A stretch of 33,216 nucleotides of DNA from Enterococcus_E cecorum_C (GCF_052119425.1 NZ_JBQKFH010000027.1:1-33216), one strand, 5' to 3'; numbered from the stretch's first letter, positions 15,914 through 25,928 are shown. Program-made: numbers and translations. Notes: generated by a model not told the origin, from the letters alone.

Positions 15914-17800
15914 ATGACAAGTACCAAAGAATTTTTAGAAGCTGAGCAACATTTTTTGACAGGTGAAAATTTTTATCTGCATCATCTGTTAGGTTGTCAG
16001 TTTGCAGATGGTTCCTACACTTTCCGAGTTTGGGCTCCGAATGCGCAACAAGTTTGGTTACAAGGGGACTTTAATCAGTGGGACGATTCCATGCCGATGA
16101 ACAAGAGAGATTCTGGTATCTGGGAGATTTCTGTCGACCAAGATATTAAAGGTCAGCTTTATAAGTATAAGATTCGTCAAGCTGATGGCACGGAATGTAT
16201 GAAGTTTGATCCAATGGCCATCCGCTATGAAGCAAGACCAAATAATGCTGCTGAAGTTTATCATTTACCGGTTAAAAAGTGGAAAGATGGTTTATGGAAA
16301 GGTCGTCAAAAACGATCCAATTTCTTTAAACGTCCAATGAATATCTATGAAGTACATGCAGGTTCATGGAAACGTCATGCAGATGGTACGGCCTATACTT
16401 TTAGTGAACTGGCAGAAGAATTAATTCCTTATTTAGTGGAAATGCATTATACGCATGTTGAGTTTATGCCATTGACTGAACATCCTTTAGCTGCATCATG
16501 GGGCTATCAAACAACAGGATATTTTGCTTTAGCGCATGAATATGGTACACCTGAGGAGTTTCAAGATTTTGTCGAACAATGTCATTTAAACAATATTGGT
16601 GTATTTATGGACTGGGTTCCTGGACATTTTTGTGTGAATTATGATGCCTTAGCGTATTATGATGGTACGCCAACTTATGAATATCAAGAAGAATGGCGCG
16701 CAAAGAATATCCGTTGGGGTGCACTTAATTTTGATTTAGGGAAACCACAAGTTCAAAGTTTTATTCTATCAAGTGCGATGTTTTGGCTAGAGACTTTCCA
16801 TTTAGATGGTATTCGGGTAGATGCGGTTTCTAATATGATTTATCGCGATTACGACGAAGGTGAATGGCACCCAAATCATGAAGGAGGTAATCGCAATTTA
16901 GAAGGCTATTACTTCTTACAAAAGATGAATGCAGTGATCAAATTGGCTCATCCAGAAGTTGTTATGATTGCTGAAGAAAGTTCTGCTGATACCAAGGTTA
17001 CTGGCATGATTGAAACAGGAGCGCTAGGCTTTGATTACAAGTGGAATATGGGTTGGATGAATGATATCTTGAAATTTTATGAGATGGATCCGGTCTATCG
17101 TAAATATCATTTCAACTTAGCCACATTCTCTTTTATGTACATGTTTAACGAAAACTTTATTCTATCGCTTTCTCATGACGAAGTGGTTCATGGCAAGAAG
17201 AGCTTAATGCATAAGATGTGGGGCGATCGTTACAAACAATTCGCTCATCTTCGTAATATGTATACTTTCCAAATGGCTCATCCAGGTAAAAAATTACTCT
17301 TTATGGGTAGTGAATGGGGACAATTTTTGGAATGGAAATATGCTGAAGGTCTTGAATGGCGTGATTTACAAGATGATATGAATGCCAAAATGCAACACTT
17401 CACCAAAGTTTTAAATCAACTGTATCATGATGAACGTTCACTTTGGGAGTTAGATGATGAAAATACGACGATCGAGTTTATTGACGCAGATAATAGCGAA
17501 GATTCTGTTTTGAGTTTTATTCGTCGTGGCAAGACTAAAAAAGATTTCTTGATTTTTGTTATCAATTTTGCACCTGTTGAACGTAAAGACTTTGCGATTG
17601 GTGTTCCTTATGCTGGTGAATACGAGGAATTACTAAATACCGAAATGGCAGAATTTGGTGGAACTTGGGTGAAACCAAATGCACCGATGACTGCAGAGAA
17701 AAAAGCATATAAGGATTTTCACTATCAGATTCAGACGATTGTTCCTTCGTTAGGTGCCTTAATTATCAAACCTAAGAAAGTGAATGTTCGTTCTAAATAA
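15914..17800 (+). CDS. glgB: 1,4-alpha-glucan branching enzyme GlgB
   Basis: Creates alpha-1,6 branches in growing glycogen. ATG 15914 (MTSTKEFLEAEQ, 628 residues) is chosen because the in-frame extension upstream is not protein-like; the ribosome-binding site is weak (AGGGTAGG). The N-terminal CBM48 module is at about 35-125 (YTFRVWAPNAQQVWLQGDFN), followed by the GH13 barrel. The nucleophile is D303 (DGIRVDAVSNM), the acid/base E354 (MIAEESS), and the third acid is in LSHDEVVHGK. It heads the glg array and lies 51 bases before glgC. Confidence 0.96.
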   Translation: MTSTKEFLEAEQHFLTGENFYLHHLLGCQFADGSYTFRVWAPNAQQVWLQGDFNQWDDSMPMNKRDSGIWEISVDQDIKGQLYKYKIRQADGTECMKFDPMAIRYEARPNNAAEVYHLPVKKWKDGLWKGRQKRSNFFKRPMNIYEVHAGSWKRHADGTAYTFSELAEELIPYLVEMHYTHVEFMPLTEHPLAASWGYQTTGYFALAHEYGTPEEFQDFVEQCHLNNIGVFMDWVPGHFCVNYDALAYYDGTPTYEYQEEWRAKNIRWGALNFDLGKPQVQSFILSSAMFWLETFHLDGIRVDAVSNMIYRDYDEGEWHPNHEGGNRNLEGYYFLQKMNAVIKLAHPEVVMIAEESSADTKVTGMIETGALGFDYKWNMGWMNDILKFYEMDPVYRKYHFNLATFSFMYMFNENFILSLSHDEVVHGKKSLMHKMWGDRYKQFAHLRNMYTFQMAHPGKKLLFMGSEWGQFLEWKYAEGLEWRDLQDDMNAKMQHFTKVLNQLYHDERSLWELDDENTTIEFIDADNSEDSVLSFIRRGKTKKDFLIFVINFAPVERKDFAIGVPYAGEYEELLNTEMAEFGGTWVKPNAPMTAEKKAYKDFHYQIQTIVPSLGALIIKPKKVNVRSK

Positions 17801-17817
17801 ATTTTGTTGTGCTGTCG

Positions 17818-17854
17818 AAAGGAGGGAAAGGTGAATTATTTCACCGAATGAATG
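17818..17854 (+). promoter_or_regulatory. glgC leader: Shine-Dalgarno, hairpin and 6-codon ORF before the start codon
   Basis: A strong AAAGGAGGG (17818-17826) lies 25 bases from the glgC ATG (17852), too far for normal initiation. Between them GGTGAA (17830-17835) and TTCACC (17840-17845) form a perfect 6-base hairpin with a TTAT loop; folding brings the site to about 9 bases from the ATG. Alternatively GTG 17831 opens a 6-codon frame (MNYFTE) whose TGA (17849-17851) abuts the glgC ATG, which would couple glgC translation to the leader. Confidence 0.55.
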
Positions 17855-18994
17855 AAAACTGAAATGCTTGCAATGATTTTAGCTGGTGGTCAAGGTACCC
17901 GTTTAGGAAAATTGACAAAAAATATTGCCAAACCAGCTGTTCCTTTTGGAGGCCGTTACCGTATCATCGATTTTACATTGAGTAATTGTGCGAACTCCGG
18001 TATTAAAAATGTAGGTGTTGTAACACAGTATCAACCACTTGCCTTAAATAGCCACATCGGAAATGGATCTAGCTGGGGATTGAGTGGGATTAATACAGGG
18101 GTGACCGTTTTACAACCTTATTCAAGTTCAGAAGGTAGTAAATGGTTTGAAGGGACTGCTCATGCCATCTTCCAAAATATTGATTATATTGATCAAATGG
18201 ACCCTCAATATGTGCTTATCTTGTCTGGTGACCATATTTACAAAATGGACTATGAAGATATGTTGTTAAACCACAAGAAAAATAATGCTTCGTTATCGGT
18301 TGCAGTTATTGAAGTACCAATGCATGAAGCTTCACGTTTTGGTATTATGAATACTGATGAAAATGATCGTATCATTGAATTTGAAGAAAAACCAAAAGAA
18401 CCAAAAAATAATTTGGCTTCAATGGGGATTTATATCTTTAACTGGGGCCGTTTACGCAATGTCTTAATGAATAGCCATACAAAAGAAAATGATATGAATG
18501 ACTTTGGTAAAAACGTCATTCCATTTTATCTTGATAGTGGTGAAAATGTGGTTGCTTATCGCTTCAGTGGTTATTGGAAAGATGTGGGTACCATCGATTC
18601 ATTATGGGAAGCAAATATGGAATTTATTGATCCTAGCCTAGATTTAGCGATGCGCGATAAATCATGGCGAATCTATTCTAAAAACCGTATTGCGCCACCT
18701 CATTCAATTACTGAAACTGGTTCAGCTAAAAACTCTTTAATTTCTGATGGTTGTTATATTGCTGGTACCGTTAATCACTCTATTCTTTCTGATGAAGTGC
18801 AAGTAAAAGAGGGTGCAAGTGTAAAAGACAGCGTGATTATGTCTGGCGCAACAATTGGTAAAAATGTAACGATTAACCGTGCAATTATTGGTGAAAATGC
18901 AATTATTGGTGATAACGCAGTAATCGATGGTACAGATGAAATTGCTGTCGTTGGATATTCTGAAGTGATTGGAGTGGCTGCTGATGAAGACTAA
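17852..18994 (+). CDS. glgC: Glucose-1-phosphate adenylyltransferase, catalytic subunit GlgC
   Basis: Makes ADP-glucose and PPi from ATP and glucose-1-phosphate, the committed step of bacterial glycogen synthesis. The 380-residue protein has the nucleotidyltransferase signature AGGQGTRLGKLT at about 11-22, GTAHAIFQN near 102, the metal/sugar-binding SGDHIYKMDYE near 125, and FEEKPKEP near 178. The C-terminal left-handed beta-helix shows hexapeptide repeats (SVKDSVIMSGATIGKNV and on). The start MKTEMLAMILAGG fits the family. It overlaps glgD by 11 bases, and the two subunits probably form a heterotetramer. Confidence 0.96.
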   Translation: MKTEMLAMILAGGQGTRLGKLTKNIAKPAVPFGGRYRIIDFTLSNCANSGIKNVGVVTQYQPLALNSHIGNGSSWGLSGINTGVTVLQPYSSSEGSKWFEGTAHAIFQNIDYIDQMDPQYVLILSGDHIYKMDYEDMLLNHKKNNASLSVAVIEVPMHEASRFGIMNTDENDRIIEFEEKPKEPKNNLASMGIYIFNWGRLRNVLMNSHTKENDMNDFGKNVIPFYLDSGENVVAYRFSGYWKDVGTIDSLWEANMEFIDPSLDLAMRDKSWRIYSKNRIAPPHSITETGSAKNSLISDGCYIAGTVNHSILSDEVQVKEGASVKDSVIMSGATIGKNVTINRAIIGENAIIGDNAVIDGTDEIAVVGYSEVIGVAADED

Positions 18995-20129
18995 TAGAAT
19001 GTGTGCTTTTTTAGGAAATCTGCATAATTATGAGGGGTTAGCTCCATTAACGGATTATCGCCCTGTGGCAACCTTGCCTTTTGATAGTAAATATCGTTTA
19101 ATTGACTTTAATTTATCATCTATCGCTAATTCTAATATCCATTCAGTATTTATGGTATTTAACTATGATGAAAGTCGTTCTGTCTTTGACCATTTAGGTG
19201 GTGGGACCGAATGGAATCTTGATGGTATCAATAACCGTTTCTTCATTCATTTATTTGAACGAGAAGCAGAAAAAATGAAAGATCACAATGGTTATTACGA
19301 TGCTGTTATTGATTATTTAGAAAAAGCAAAATCAAAATATATGGTTTACTTCAGTAGCAAAGTTCTATGTAATATTGATTTAAAAGCTTTATTAAACATT
19401 CATTTATTACATGAAGACCATAGTGATTTAACCGTTGTTTACAAAAAAATGCCAAAAGAAGATATTTACGATACCGATTTGGTGTTGAATTTTAATGAAG
19501 ATGGCAAAGTGGCAAGTAAAACTAGCGGAAAAGATGTTGCTGATGGTGAAATTGCCAATCTTTGTACCGATATTTATATTGTAAAAGTAGAACGACTTTT
19601 AGCAGCTTTACGTCAAAGCCAAAAAGAGGGTGTTTGGACTCACGTGGAAAGTTGTTTGCGTTCAATGATTGATGAAAATACTACTGCGTATGAATATACT
19701 GGTTATTTAAGTAATATTTTTGATGTGAAATCTTACTATAAAGCAAATATGGATATGTTGACACCAGCTAAGTTCAATTCATTAATGTATGCAAACCAAA
19801 AAATCTATACAAAAGTTCATAATGAATTTCCAACTTACTACTCTGATTCTGCCGTTGTTAATAATGCACAGTTCGGTACTGGTTGTGAAGTTGAAGGTGA
19901 AGTTGTTCATTCTATACTTGGCCGTACAGTAGTGGTTAAACAAGGTGCTAAAATTGAAGATTCCTTAGTTCATTCTTCTTGTGTAATCGGTGAAGGAGCT
20001 AAAATTCAATATGCCATTTTAGATAAAAATTGTAAAGTAGCGGACCATGTTTCAATTATTGGTACGCCAGAAAATCCAGTAGTGGTATCTAGAGCAAGTA
20101 ATGTAACAGAAGATATTATTGGAGGCTAA
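18984..20129 (+). CDS. glgD: Glucose-1-phosphate adenylyltransferase, regulatory subunit GlgD
   Basis: Firmicute-type partner of GlgC that raises its activity; GlgC/GlgD pairs are known from bacilli and streptococci. The 381-residue protein keeps the overall fold and a C-terminal hexapeptide helix (SILGRTVVVKQGAKIEDS and on), but the catalytic loop is degenerate: FLGNLHNYEGL stands where GlgC has AGGQGTRL, so it is unlikely to be catalytic alone. ATG 18984 lies inside the end of glgC, 9 bases after GGAG (18971-18974), which suggests translational coupling and equal dosage. Confidence 0.94.
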   Translation: MKTNRMCAFLGNLHNYEGLAPLTDYRPVATLPFDSKYRLIDFNLSSIANSNIHSVFMVFNYDESRSVFDHLGGGTEWNLDGINNRFFIHLFEREAEKMKDHNGYYDAVIDYLEKAKSKYMVYFSSKVLCNIDLKALLNIHLLHEDHSDLTVVYKKMPKEDIYDTDLVLNFNEDGKVASKTSGKDVADGEIANLCTDIYIVKVERLLAALRQSQKEGVWTHVESCLRSMIDENTTAYEYTGYLSNIFDVKSYYKANMDMLTPAKFNSLMYANQKIYTKVHNEFPTYYSDSAVVNNAQFGTGCEVEGEVVHSILGRTVVVKQGAKIEDSLVHSSCVIGEGAKIQYAILDKNCKVADHVSIIGTPENPVVVSRASNVTEDIIGG

Positions 20130-20136
20130 CGAATTA

Positions 20137-21567
20137 ATGAAAATTTTATTTGCAGCAAGTGAATGTGCTCCTTTTTTTAAAACAGGTGGCTTAGGTGATG
20201 TTGCTGGTGCACTTCCTAAAGCTTTGGCCAAAGAAGGCGTGGAAGTTGCTGTAGTCATGCCATACTTCAAAAAGATGAATGAAACTTATAAAGAAAAAGT
20301 AGATGATGTCTTAAATTTTGAAGTAAAAGTGGGTTGGCGCAGTCAATATTGTGGCATTAAAACTTTGAAATTAGGGGATGTCAGATATTATTTCATTGAC
20401 AACTTATACTATTTTAATCGTGATCAATTATATGGATATTATGATGATGGTGAAAGATTTGCCTTTTTCCAACAAGCCATTATTGAAATGATGGAAAGAG
20501 TTGATTTTATCCCAGATATCTTGCATGTAAATGATTATCATACAGCAATGATTCCATTTTTATTACGTGAAAAATATCATTGGATTGAAGCGTATCGTCC
20601 AATTAAAACTGTCTTGACTATTCATAATTTGGAATTCCAAGGCAAGTTTAATCGTAGCGTCTTATCTGATTTATTTGGTATGTCAGCTGAGCGTTACGAT
20701 GATGGGACCATTGAATTTGAAAACTGTGTAAACTTTATGAAAGCTGGAATTCTTTATGCCAATAAGATTACCACAGTCTCACCTTCTTATGCACAAGAAA
20801 TCCAAACTCGTGAATTTGGTTGTGGACTTGATGTCATTTTAAGAATGGAGAATAGTAAATTATCAGGGATTGTCAATGGTATTGATATGGAAGTCAACAA
20901 TCCAGAAACGGATAGGCATTTATCCTATCATTATTCAAAAGAGGATTTAAGTGGTAAAGCTGAAAACAAGCGACTATTGCAAGAAAAGATGCATTTACCA
21001 CAACGTGAAGATGTTCCAGTCATTGGGGTGGTTAGTCGTCTAACTTATCAAAAAGGGTTCCATTTGGTTGTGGAAGAGTTAGAAAATCTATTGCAATTTG
21101 ATGTTCAATTTGTCTTGTTAGGTACAGGTGATCCGCGATTTGAAGCTGCCTTTAGTCAAATTGGGGCACGTTATCCAGAAAAATGTGCAATCAATATTGA
21201 TTTCAATTTAGGTTTGGCTCAATTGATTTATGCAGGCTCAGATATATTCTTAATGCCTTCTGCTTTTGAACCATGTGGCTTATCACAAATGGTGGCGATG
21301 AGATATGGTACTTTACCTGTTGTTCATGAAATCGGTGGTTTGAAAGATACAGTTGTTCCTTATAACCCAATTACCAATGAAGGTACGGGATTTGGATTTA
21401 ATGACTTTAGACCATTTATTATGATGCAAACACTCTTACAAGCTGTTGATTTATATGCAAATCATCGGCAATATTGGGATCAATTGGTTCAAAATGCGAT
21501 GAGTCGTGATTTCAGTTGGCATCAAAGTTGTATGATTTATTTACAATTATATAATTCAATCCTTTAA
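20137..21567 (+). CDS. glgA: Glycogen synthase GlgA
   Basis: GT5-family enzyme that adds glucose from ADP-glucose to the alpha-1,4 chain. The 476-residue protein begins MKILFAASECAPFFKTGGLGDV; K15 and the TGGLGD loop bind ADP-glucose. The C-terminal half has the retaining-transferase motif SAFEPCGLSQMVAMRYG near residue 376, followed by PVVHEIGGLKDTV. ATG 20137 is 11 bases after GGAGG (20121-20125), and the gene starts 7 bases after glgD. An imperfect hairpin follows before glgP. Confidence 0.96.
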   Translation: MKILFAASECAPFFKTGGLGDVAGALPKALAKEGVEVAVVMPYFKKMNETYKEKVDDVLNFEVKVGWRSQYCGIKTLKLGDVRYYFIDNLYYFNRDQLYGYYDDGERFAFFQQAIIEMMERVDFIPDILHVNDYHTAMIPFLLREKYHWIEAYRPIKTVLTIHNLEFQGKFNRSVLSDLFGMSAERYDDGTIEFENCVNFMKAGILYANKITTVSPSYAQEIQTREFGCGLDVILRMENSKLSGIVNGIDMEVNNPETDRHLSYHYSKEDLSGKAENKRLLQEKMHLPQREDVPVIGVVSRLTYQKGFHLVVEELENLLQFDVQFVLLGTGDPRFEAAFSQIGARYPEKCAINIDFNLGLAQLIYAGSDIFLMPSAFEPCGLSQMVAMRYGTLPVVHEIGGLKDTVVPYNPITNEGTGFGFNDFRPFIMMQTLLQAVDLYANHRQYWDQLVQNAMSRDFSWHQSCMIYLQLYNSIL

Positions 21568-21582
21568 TGATTAAAGATGAAT

Positions 21583-21627
21583 AAGGCAAAATTTCCAAGA
21601 GGTTTCATCTTTTTGGAGTTTTGCCTT
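21583..21627 (+). terminator. Hairpin between glgA and glgP (possible partial terminator)
   Basis: AAGGCAAAA (21583-21591) pairs perfectly with TTTTGCCTT (21619-21627), and inside it TCCAA (21594-21598) pairs with TTGGA (21613-21617). The sequence after the stem, TCAATGTC, lacks a T run. It may attenuate transcription or protect/process mRNA so that glgP levels differ from glgA. I see no clear promoter between it and glgP. Confidence 0.45.
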
Positions 21628-21676
21628 TCAATGTCATTTGATTTATTTAGACATACATAACGAGGGGGAAAAGAAG

Positions 21677-24106
21677 ATGTCGGAACGTCAAGTAATGACA
21701 CGTGATGAATTTATTGATGATTTAAGAAAAAGATTAAGAGAAAATTTTGCGATGGAAATTGAAACAGCAACACCAAATGAGTTGTTTGTTGCTATTGGTC
21801 AAATTGTACGAGCAAGCTATGCCGATTCGTGGCATCGTACACGTCAACGTTATTTAGAACATAAACAAAAACAATCTTATTATTTTTCTATTGAATTTTT
21901 ACCAGGCCGCATGTTAAAGAGTAATTTATTAAGTTTAGGCATGTTGGATATGGTGCGTGATACTGTAGAAGAATTCGGCTTTGATTTTGACGATGTTCTT
22001 CGTGTCGAAAATGACATGGCCTTAGGAAATGGTGGTTTAGGTCGTTTAGCATCTTGTTTCTTAGATTGTTTGGCTTCCCGTGAATTACCAGGTAACGGAA
22101 ATGGTATTCGTTATGATTATGGTTTGTTCAAACAACAATTTGTTGATGGCTATCAAGTCGAATTGCCGGATGCTTGGTTAAAGAGTGGCAATGTATGGGA
22201 AGTTCGTCGTGAAAGCGAATCAGTTAATGTCCATTTCGGTGGTAACGTTTATATGAAACCGATGCCTGATGGTAGTTTAAAACCAGTTGCTGAAAACGAA
22301 CGAATCTTAAAAGCTGTGCCATATGATACAGGTGTTGTTGGTTATGAAAATGATACAGTAAATACTTTACGTCTATGGAGTGTAGAAATTCCAGCCTCTG
22401 AAGAAGGAAAATATCGTAGTATTGAAGAACGACGGATGGTTGAAGATTTAACTGCTGTATTATATCCAGATGATTCCAACGAACAAGGTCGTTTAACTCG
22501 TTTGACGCAAGAGTATTTCTTTGTTTCAGCAGGGATTCAAAGTATTATTCGTTACTATAAGAAAACGAAAATGCCAATTAGTCGTATTAATGAATATATT
22601 GCTATTCATATTAATGATACGCACCCAGCCTTATGTGTACCTGAAATGATGCGTATTTTACTTGATGAATTCGATTTATCATGGGAAAAAGCGTGGGGAT
22701 TAACAGTAAGTATGATGAGCTATACAAATCATACTATCATGCAAGAAGCACTTGAAAAATGGCCAGTTTCGATGGTGAAATATCACTTGCCTCGAATGTA
22801 TCAAATCATTGAAGAAATTGATCGTCGTTTTGTGACAAATTTACAAGGTTTATACCCAGATGATTTAATTCAACGTACACGTATTATTCAAGGAGACCAA
22901 ATTCATATGGCGAACTTGAGTATTATTGGTAGTCATAGTACAAATGGTGTGGCTAAACTTCACTCTGACTTATTAAAATCAGTTGTATTGCATGATTTTT
23001 ATGTACTATATCCCGAACGTTTTAATAATAAAACAAATGGGATTACACAAAGACGTTGGTTACAATTATCTAATGAACCTTTAGCTAGTCTATTAGATGA
23101 AACAATTGGCACTTCATGGCGCAAAGAACCAACGGATTTACAAATGTTGATGAATTATTACGATGATGACCGTTTATTAGAATTATTAGCCGATGCCAAA
23201 CATAAAAATAAAGTTCGTCTTGCTGAATACATCAAAGAAACTTGCAATATTGAAGTTAATCCAAATGCTATTTTTGATGTACAAATTAAACGTCTACATG
23301 CTTATAAACGTCAATTATTGAATTTATTGCATATTGTGAAATGTTACTTAGATTTAAAAGATGATCCAAATCGTGATTTTGTACCACGGGTCTGGATTTT
23401 TGGTGCAAAAGCTGCTCCAAGCTACGCCTATGCGAAATCCATTATTAAAGCAATTAATGAAACAGCCAACTTAATCAATAATGATCCTGATATTGGCGAT
23501 AAGATGAAGATTGTTTTCTTACCAAACTATAATGTTTCACTTGCCGAAATCATTATTCCAGCAGCAGATGTCAGTGAACAAATTTCGCTAGCAACTAAAG
23601 AAGCCTCTGGTACAAGTAATATGAAATTAATGGCGAATGGTGCTGTGACGATGGCAACTATGGACGGCGCAAACGTTGAGATTCGCGATTATGTGGGGGC
23701 AGATAATATATATGTCTTTGGGTTGACTGAAGAAGAAGTTTATCGCTATTATGAAAAAGGGGATTACTCTGCTCAAGCCATTTACGATCAAGATCCAGTC
23801 GTTCGTCGGGTGCTAAATGCCTTTGTAGATGGTACGATTCCAAATATTCAACGTGAAGGTCAAGAAATTTTTGATTCTCTATTGAAATATAATGATGAAT
23901 TCTTCTTATTAAAAGATTTTGAACCTTATTGTAAAGTTCAAGAACAAGTCAGTCAAGATTATTTAGATCAAACAAAATGGCGTAAGATGAGCTTGACGAA
24001 TACTGCAAAATCTGGTATCTTCTCTGCTGACTACACAGTAATGAAATATGCTGAAGATATCTGGCAAATTGAACCAGTGAACCTTCATAAGGAAAAGAGG
24101 AATTAA
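21677..24106 (+). CDS. glgP: Glycogen/maltodextrin phosphorylase GlgP
   Basis: Releases glucose-1-phosphate from alpha-1,4-glucan with phosphate and pyridoxal phosphate. I start at ATG 21677 (MSERQVMTRDEF, 809 residues) behind GAGGGGG; the in-frame ATG at 21638 lacks a ribosome-binding site. Family blocks are SYYFSIEFLPGRMLKSNL, LGNGGLGRLASCFLDCLA, HINDTHPAL and, late, EASGTSNMKLMANGA with the PLP-binding K650. It follows glgA after 109 bases and precedes an amylase gene by 4, placing glycogen breakdown in the same array as synthesis. Glycogen versus maltodextrin preference cannot be told from sequence. Confidence 0.95.
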   Translation: MSERQVMTRDEFIDDLRKRLRENFAMEIETATPNELFVAIGQIVRASYADSWHRTRQRYLEHKQKQSYYFSIEFLPGRMLKSNLLSLGMLDMVRDTVEEFGFDFDDVLRVENDMALGNGGLGRLASCFLDCLASRELPGNGNGIRYDYGLFKQQFVDGYQVELPDAWLKSGNVWEVRRESESVNVHFGGNVYMKPMPDGSLKPVAENERILKAVPYDTGVVGYENDTVNTLRLWSVEIPASEEGKYRSIEERRMVEDLTAVLYPDDSNEQGRLTRLTQEYFFVSAGIQSIIRYYKKTKMPISRINEYIAIHINDTHPALCVPEMMRILLDEFDLSWEKAWGLTVSMMSYTNHTIMQEALEKWPVSMVKYHLPRMYQIIEEIDRRFVTNLQGLYPDDLIQRTRIIQGDQIHMANLSIIGSHSTNGVAKLHSDLLKSVVLHDFYVLYPERFNNKTNGITQRRWLQLSNEPLASLLDETIGTSWRKEPTDLQMLMNYYDDDRLLELLADAKHKNKVRLAEYIKETCNIEVNPNAIFDVQIKRLHAYKRQLLNLLHIVKCYLDLKDDPNRDFVPRVWIFGAKAAPSYAYAKSIIKAINETANLINNDPDIGDKMKIVFLPNYNVSLAEIIIPAADVSEQISLATKEASGTSNMKLMANGAVTMATMDGANVEIRDYVGADNIYVFGLTEEEVYRYYEKGDYSAQAIYDQDPVVRRVLNAFVDGTIPNIQREGQEIFDSLLKYNDEFFLLKDFEPYCKVQEQVSQDYLDQTKWRKMSLTNTAKSGIFSADYTVMKYAEDIWQIEPVNLHKEKRN

Positions 24107-24110
24107 GATT

Positions 24111-25922
24111 TTGGAGATTTATTACAATCCTTGGTCCAGTAAATATAAACGACCATTTGGAGCAGTTGAGGAAGGAAAAGTTGTTAGCTTCACGATACGG
24201 GTGAGTGGGCTTGATGTGCACCGTGTTAGTTTAGCCATCCATAAAGATGGGCATGAAAATCAGCAAATTGATATGCACTTGGTTGGTAAAGATCTTTATC
24301 AATGCCAATATCAATTAGGAAAAAATGCCGGTCTCTACTACTATTCATTTGAGATTATTTATCAAGAAAATGGACAAGCTCGTAGCGTCTATTATGGTTC
24401 GAATGAGCTTGGAGGTGTCGGCCAAATTTATGATTGTGCCGAAGCTGTATGGGATTATCAACTCACTTGTTTCAATCAAAAAGATGCCGCACCTAAATGG
24501 TATCGTGAAAGTGTCTTTTATCAAATCTTCCCTGATCGTTTTTATAATGGCAATGAGAATGGCGTAATTAATCAACCAAAACCAAATAGTTTCATTTATG
24601 GGCAAACGCAAGATGAACCCATGTATATCAAAAATTCTGATGGGGAAGTTGTGCGTTGGGATTTTTATGGTGGTAATTTAAAAGGGATTATGAAGAAAAT
24701 TCCTTACCTAAAAAAATTAGGTGTGAATGCTCTTTATCTGAATCCGATTTTTGAAGCTCGTAGTAATCATCGCTATGATACTGCCGATTATTTTAAGATT
24801 GATTCTGTCTTAGGAACGGATGAAGATTTTTCAGCGCTAGTGAATGAGTTGCACAAAAATGATATGCACTTGATTTTAGATGGTGTCTTTAGTCATGTGG
24901 GCCGTCATAGCCAATATTTTAACTATGACGGTGCATACGGCAAACATAATGGTGCTGCACGTAATCCGCATAGTTTGTATTTTAGTTGGTTTGAATTTGA
25001 TCATTATCCTGATAGATATCGCTCATGGTGGGGCATAAAGGATTTACCGCAAATCAATAAAGAAGATGAAAGTTTTCAAGATTTTATTTTTAAAGCAGAT
25101 GAAAGTGTGGTTGCTCATTGGTTGGACAAAGGAATTGATGGTTGGCGTTTAGATGTCGCTGATGAACTTCCGGACGAATTTATTCAAGGAATTCGCCATC
25201 AATTGAATCATTTTAAAGATAAAGTACTAATTGGTGAAGTATGGGAAGATGCCTCTAACAAGGTTTCTTATAATACGCGCAGAAAATATATTTTGGGTGA
25301 TCATTTACATAGCGTGATGAATTATCCTTTTAGAGACGCGGTATTAGAACTTTTGAACCATCAGAAAACGCCAAAACAAATTGCGCATCGCTTTATGCAG
25401 TTATATGAAAATTATCCTCGTGATATTTTCTATAATTTGTTTAATAATTTAGGGACACATGATACCGAACGAATTGCGACAATGCTTCATGAAGATGTGA
25501 AAAAATTAGAACAAGCTGTGGCGATGATGATGTATGTTCCTGGTGTGCCTTGTGTATATTATGGCGATGAGGCTGGTTTAACTGGTGGAAAAGATCCGCA
25601 AAATCGTAAATTCTATCCATGGGAAAACGTCAATGAAGCAAGTTATCAAATTTATCATCGTTGGATTAGTCATCGTAATGCGCAACAAGTGTTAGTCGAT
25701 GGCGAGTTCTCACTTTTTTACGATGAAAATATTTTTGGCATTGTGCGATATAATCAGAAAAAGATGAGTATCCTTCTTCTCAATCTTTCTTCTGTCAATC
25801 AAACCGTGAAGTTAGAACAACTGACTACCTTAAACCTTCCGGATGAACAGTTAATAATCTTTGAAAAATTAGTGGGCGATGTGGTGTTATTGCCACATAC
25901 AACTGAGTTTATTACGAAATAA
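24111..25922 (+). CDS. GH13 neopullulanase/maltogenic amylase-type glycosidase
   Basis: A 603-residue cytoplasmic enzyme (no signal peptide) probably hydrolysing alpha-1,4 and perhaps alpha-1,6 bonds of dextrins left by GlgP. Residues 1 to about 125 form an N-terminal beta-sandwich of the CBM34 kind; the barrel follows from SVFYQIFPDRF near 138. The four GH13 regions are LILDGVFSHVG, GWRLDVADE (nucleophile D348), IGEVWED (acid/base E376) and LGTHDTERI (D451). The start is TTG 24111, 10 bases after AAGAGG and 4 after the glgP stop. Exact specificity among neopullulanase, cyclomaltodextrinase and maltogenic amylase is open. Confidence 0.88.
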   Translation: MEIYYNPWSSKYKRPFGAVEEGKVVSFTIRVSGLDVHRVSLAIHKDGHENQQIDMHLVGKDLYQCQYQLGKNAGLYYYSFEIIYQENGQARSVYYGSNELGGVGQIYDCAEAVWDYQLTCFNQKDAAPKWYRESVFYQIFPDRFYNGNENGVINQPKPNSFIYGQTQDEPMYIKNSDGEVVRWDFYGGNLKGIMKKIPYLKKLGVNALYLNPIFEARSNHRYDTADYFKIDSVLGTDEDFSALVNELHKNDMHLILDGVFSHVGRHSQYFNYDGAYGKHNGAARNPHSLYFSWFEFDHYPDRYRSWWGIKDLPQINKEDESFQDFIFKADESVVAHWLDKGIDGWRLDVADELPDEFIQGIRHQLNHFKDKVLIGEVWEDASNKVSYNTRRKYILGDHLHSVMNYPFRDAVLELLNHQKTPKQIAHRFMQLYENYPRDIFYNLFNNLGTHDTERIATMLHEDVKKLEQAVAMMMYVPGVPCVYYGDEAGLTGGKDPQNRKFYPWENVNEASYQIYHRWISHRNAQQVLVDGEFSLFYDENIFGIVRYNQKKMSILLLNLSSVNQTVKLEQLTTLNLPDEQLIIFEKLVGDVVLLPHTTEFITK

Positions 25923-25928
25923 TCTTTT

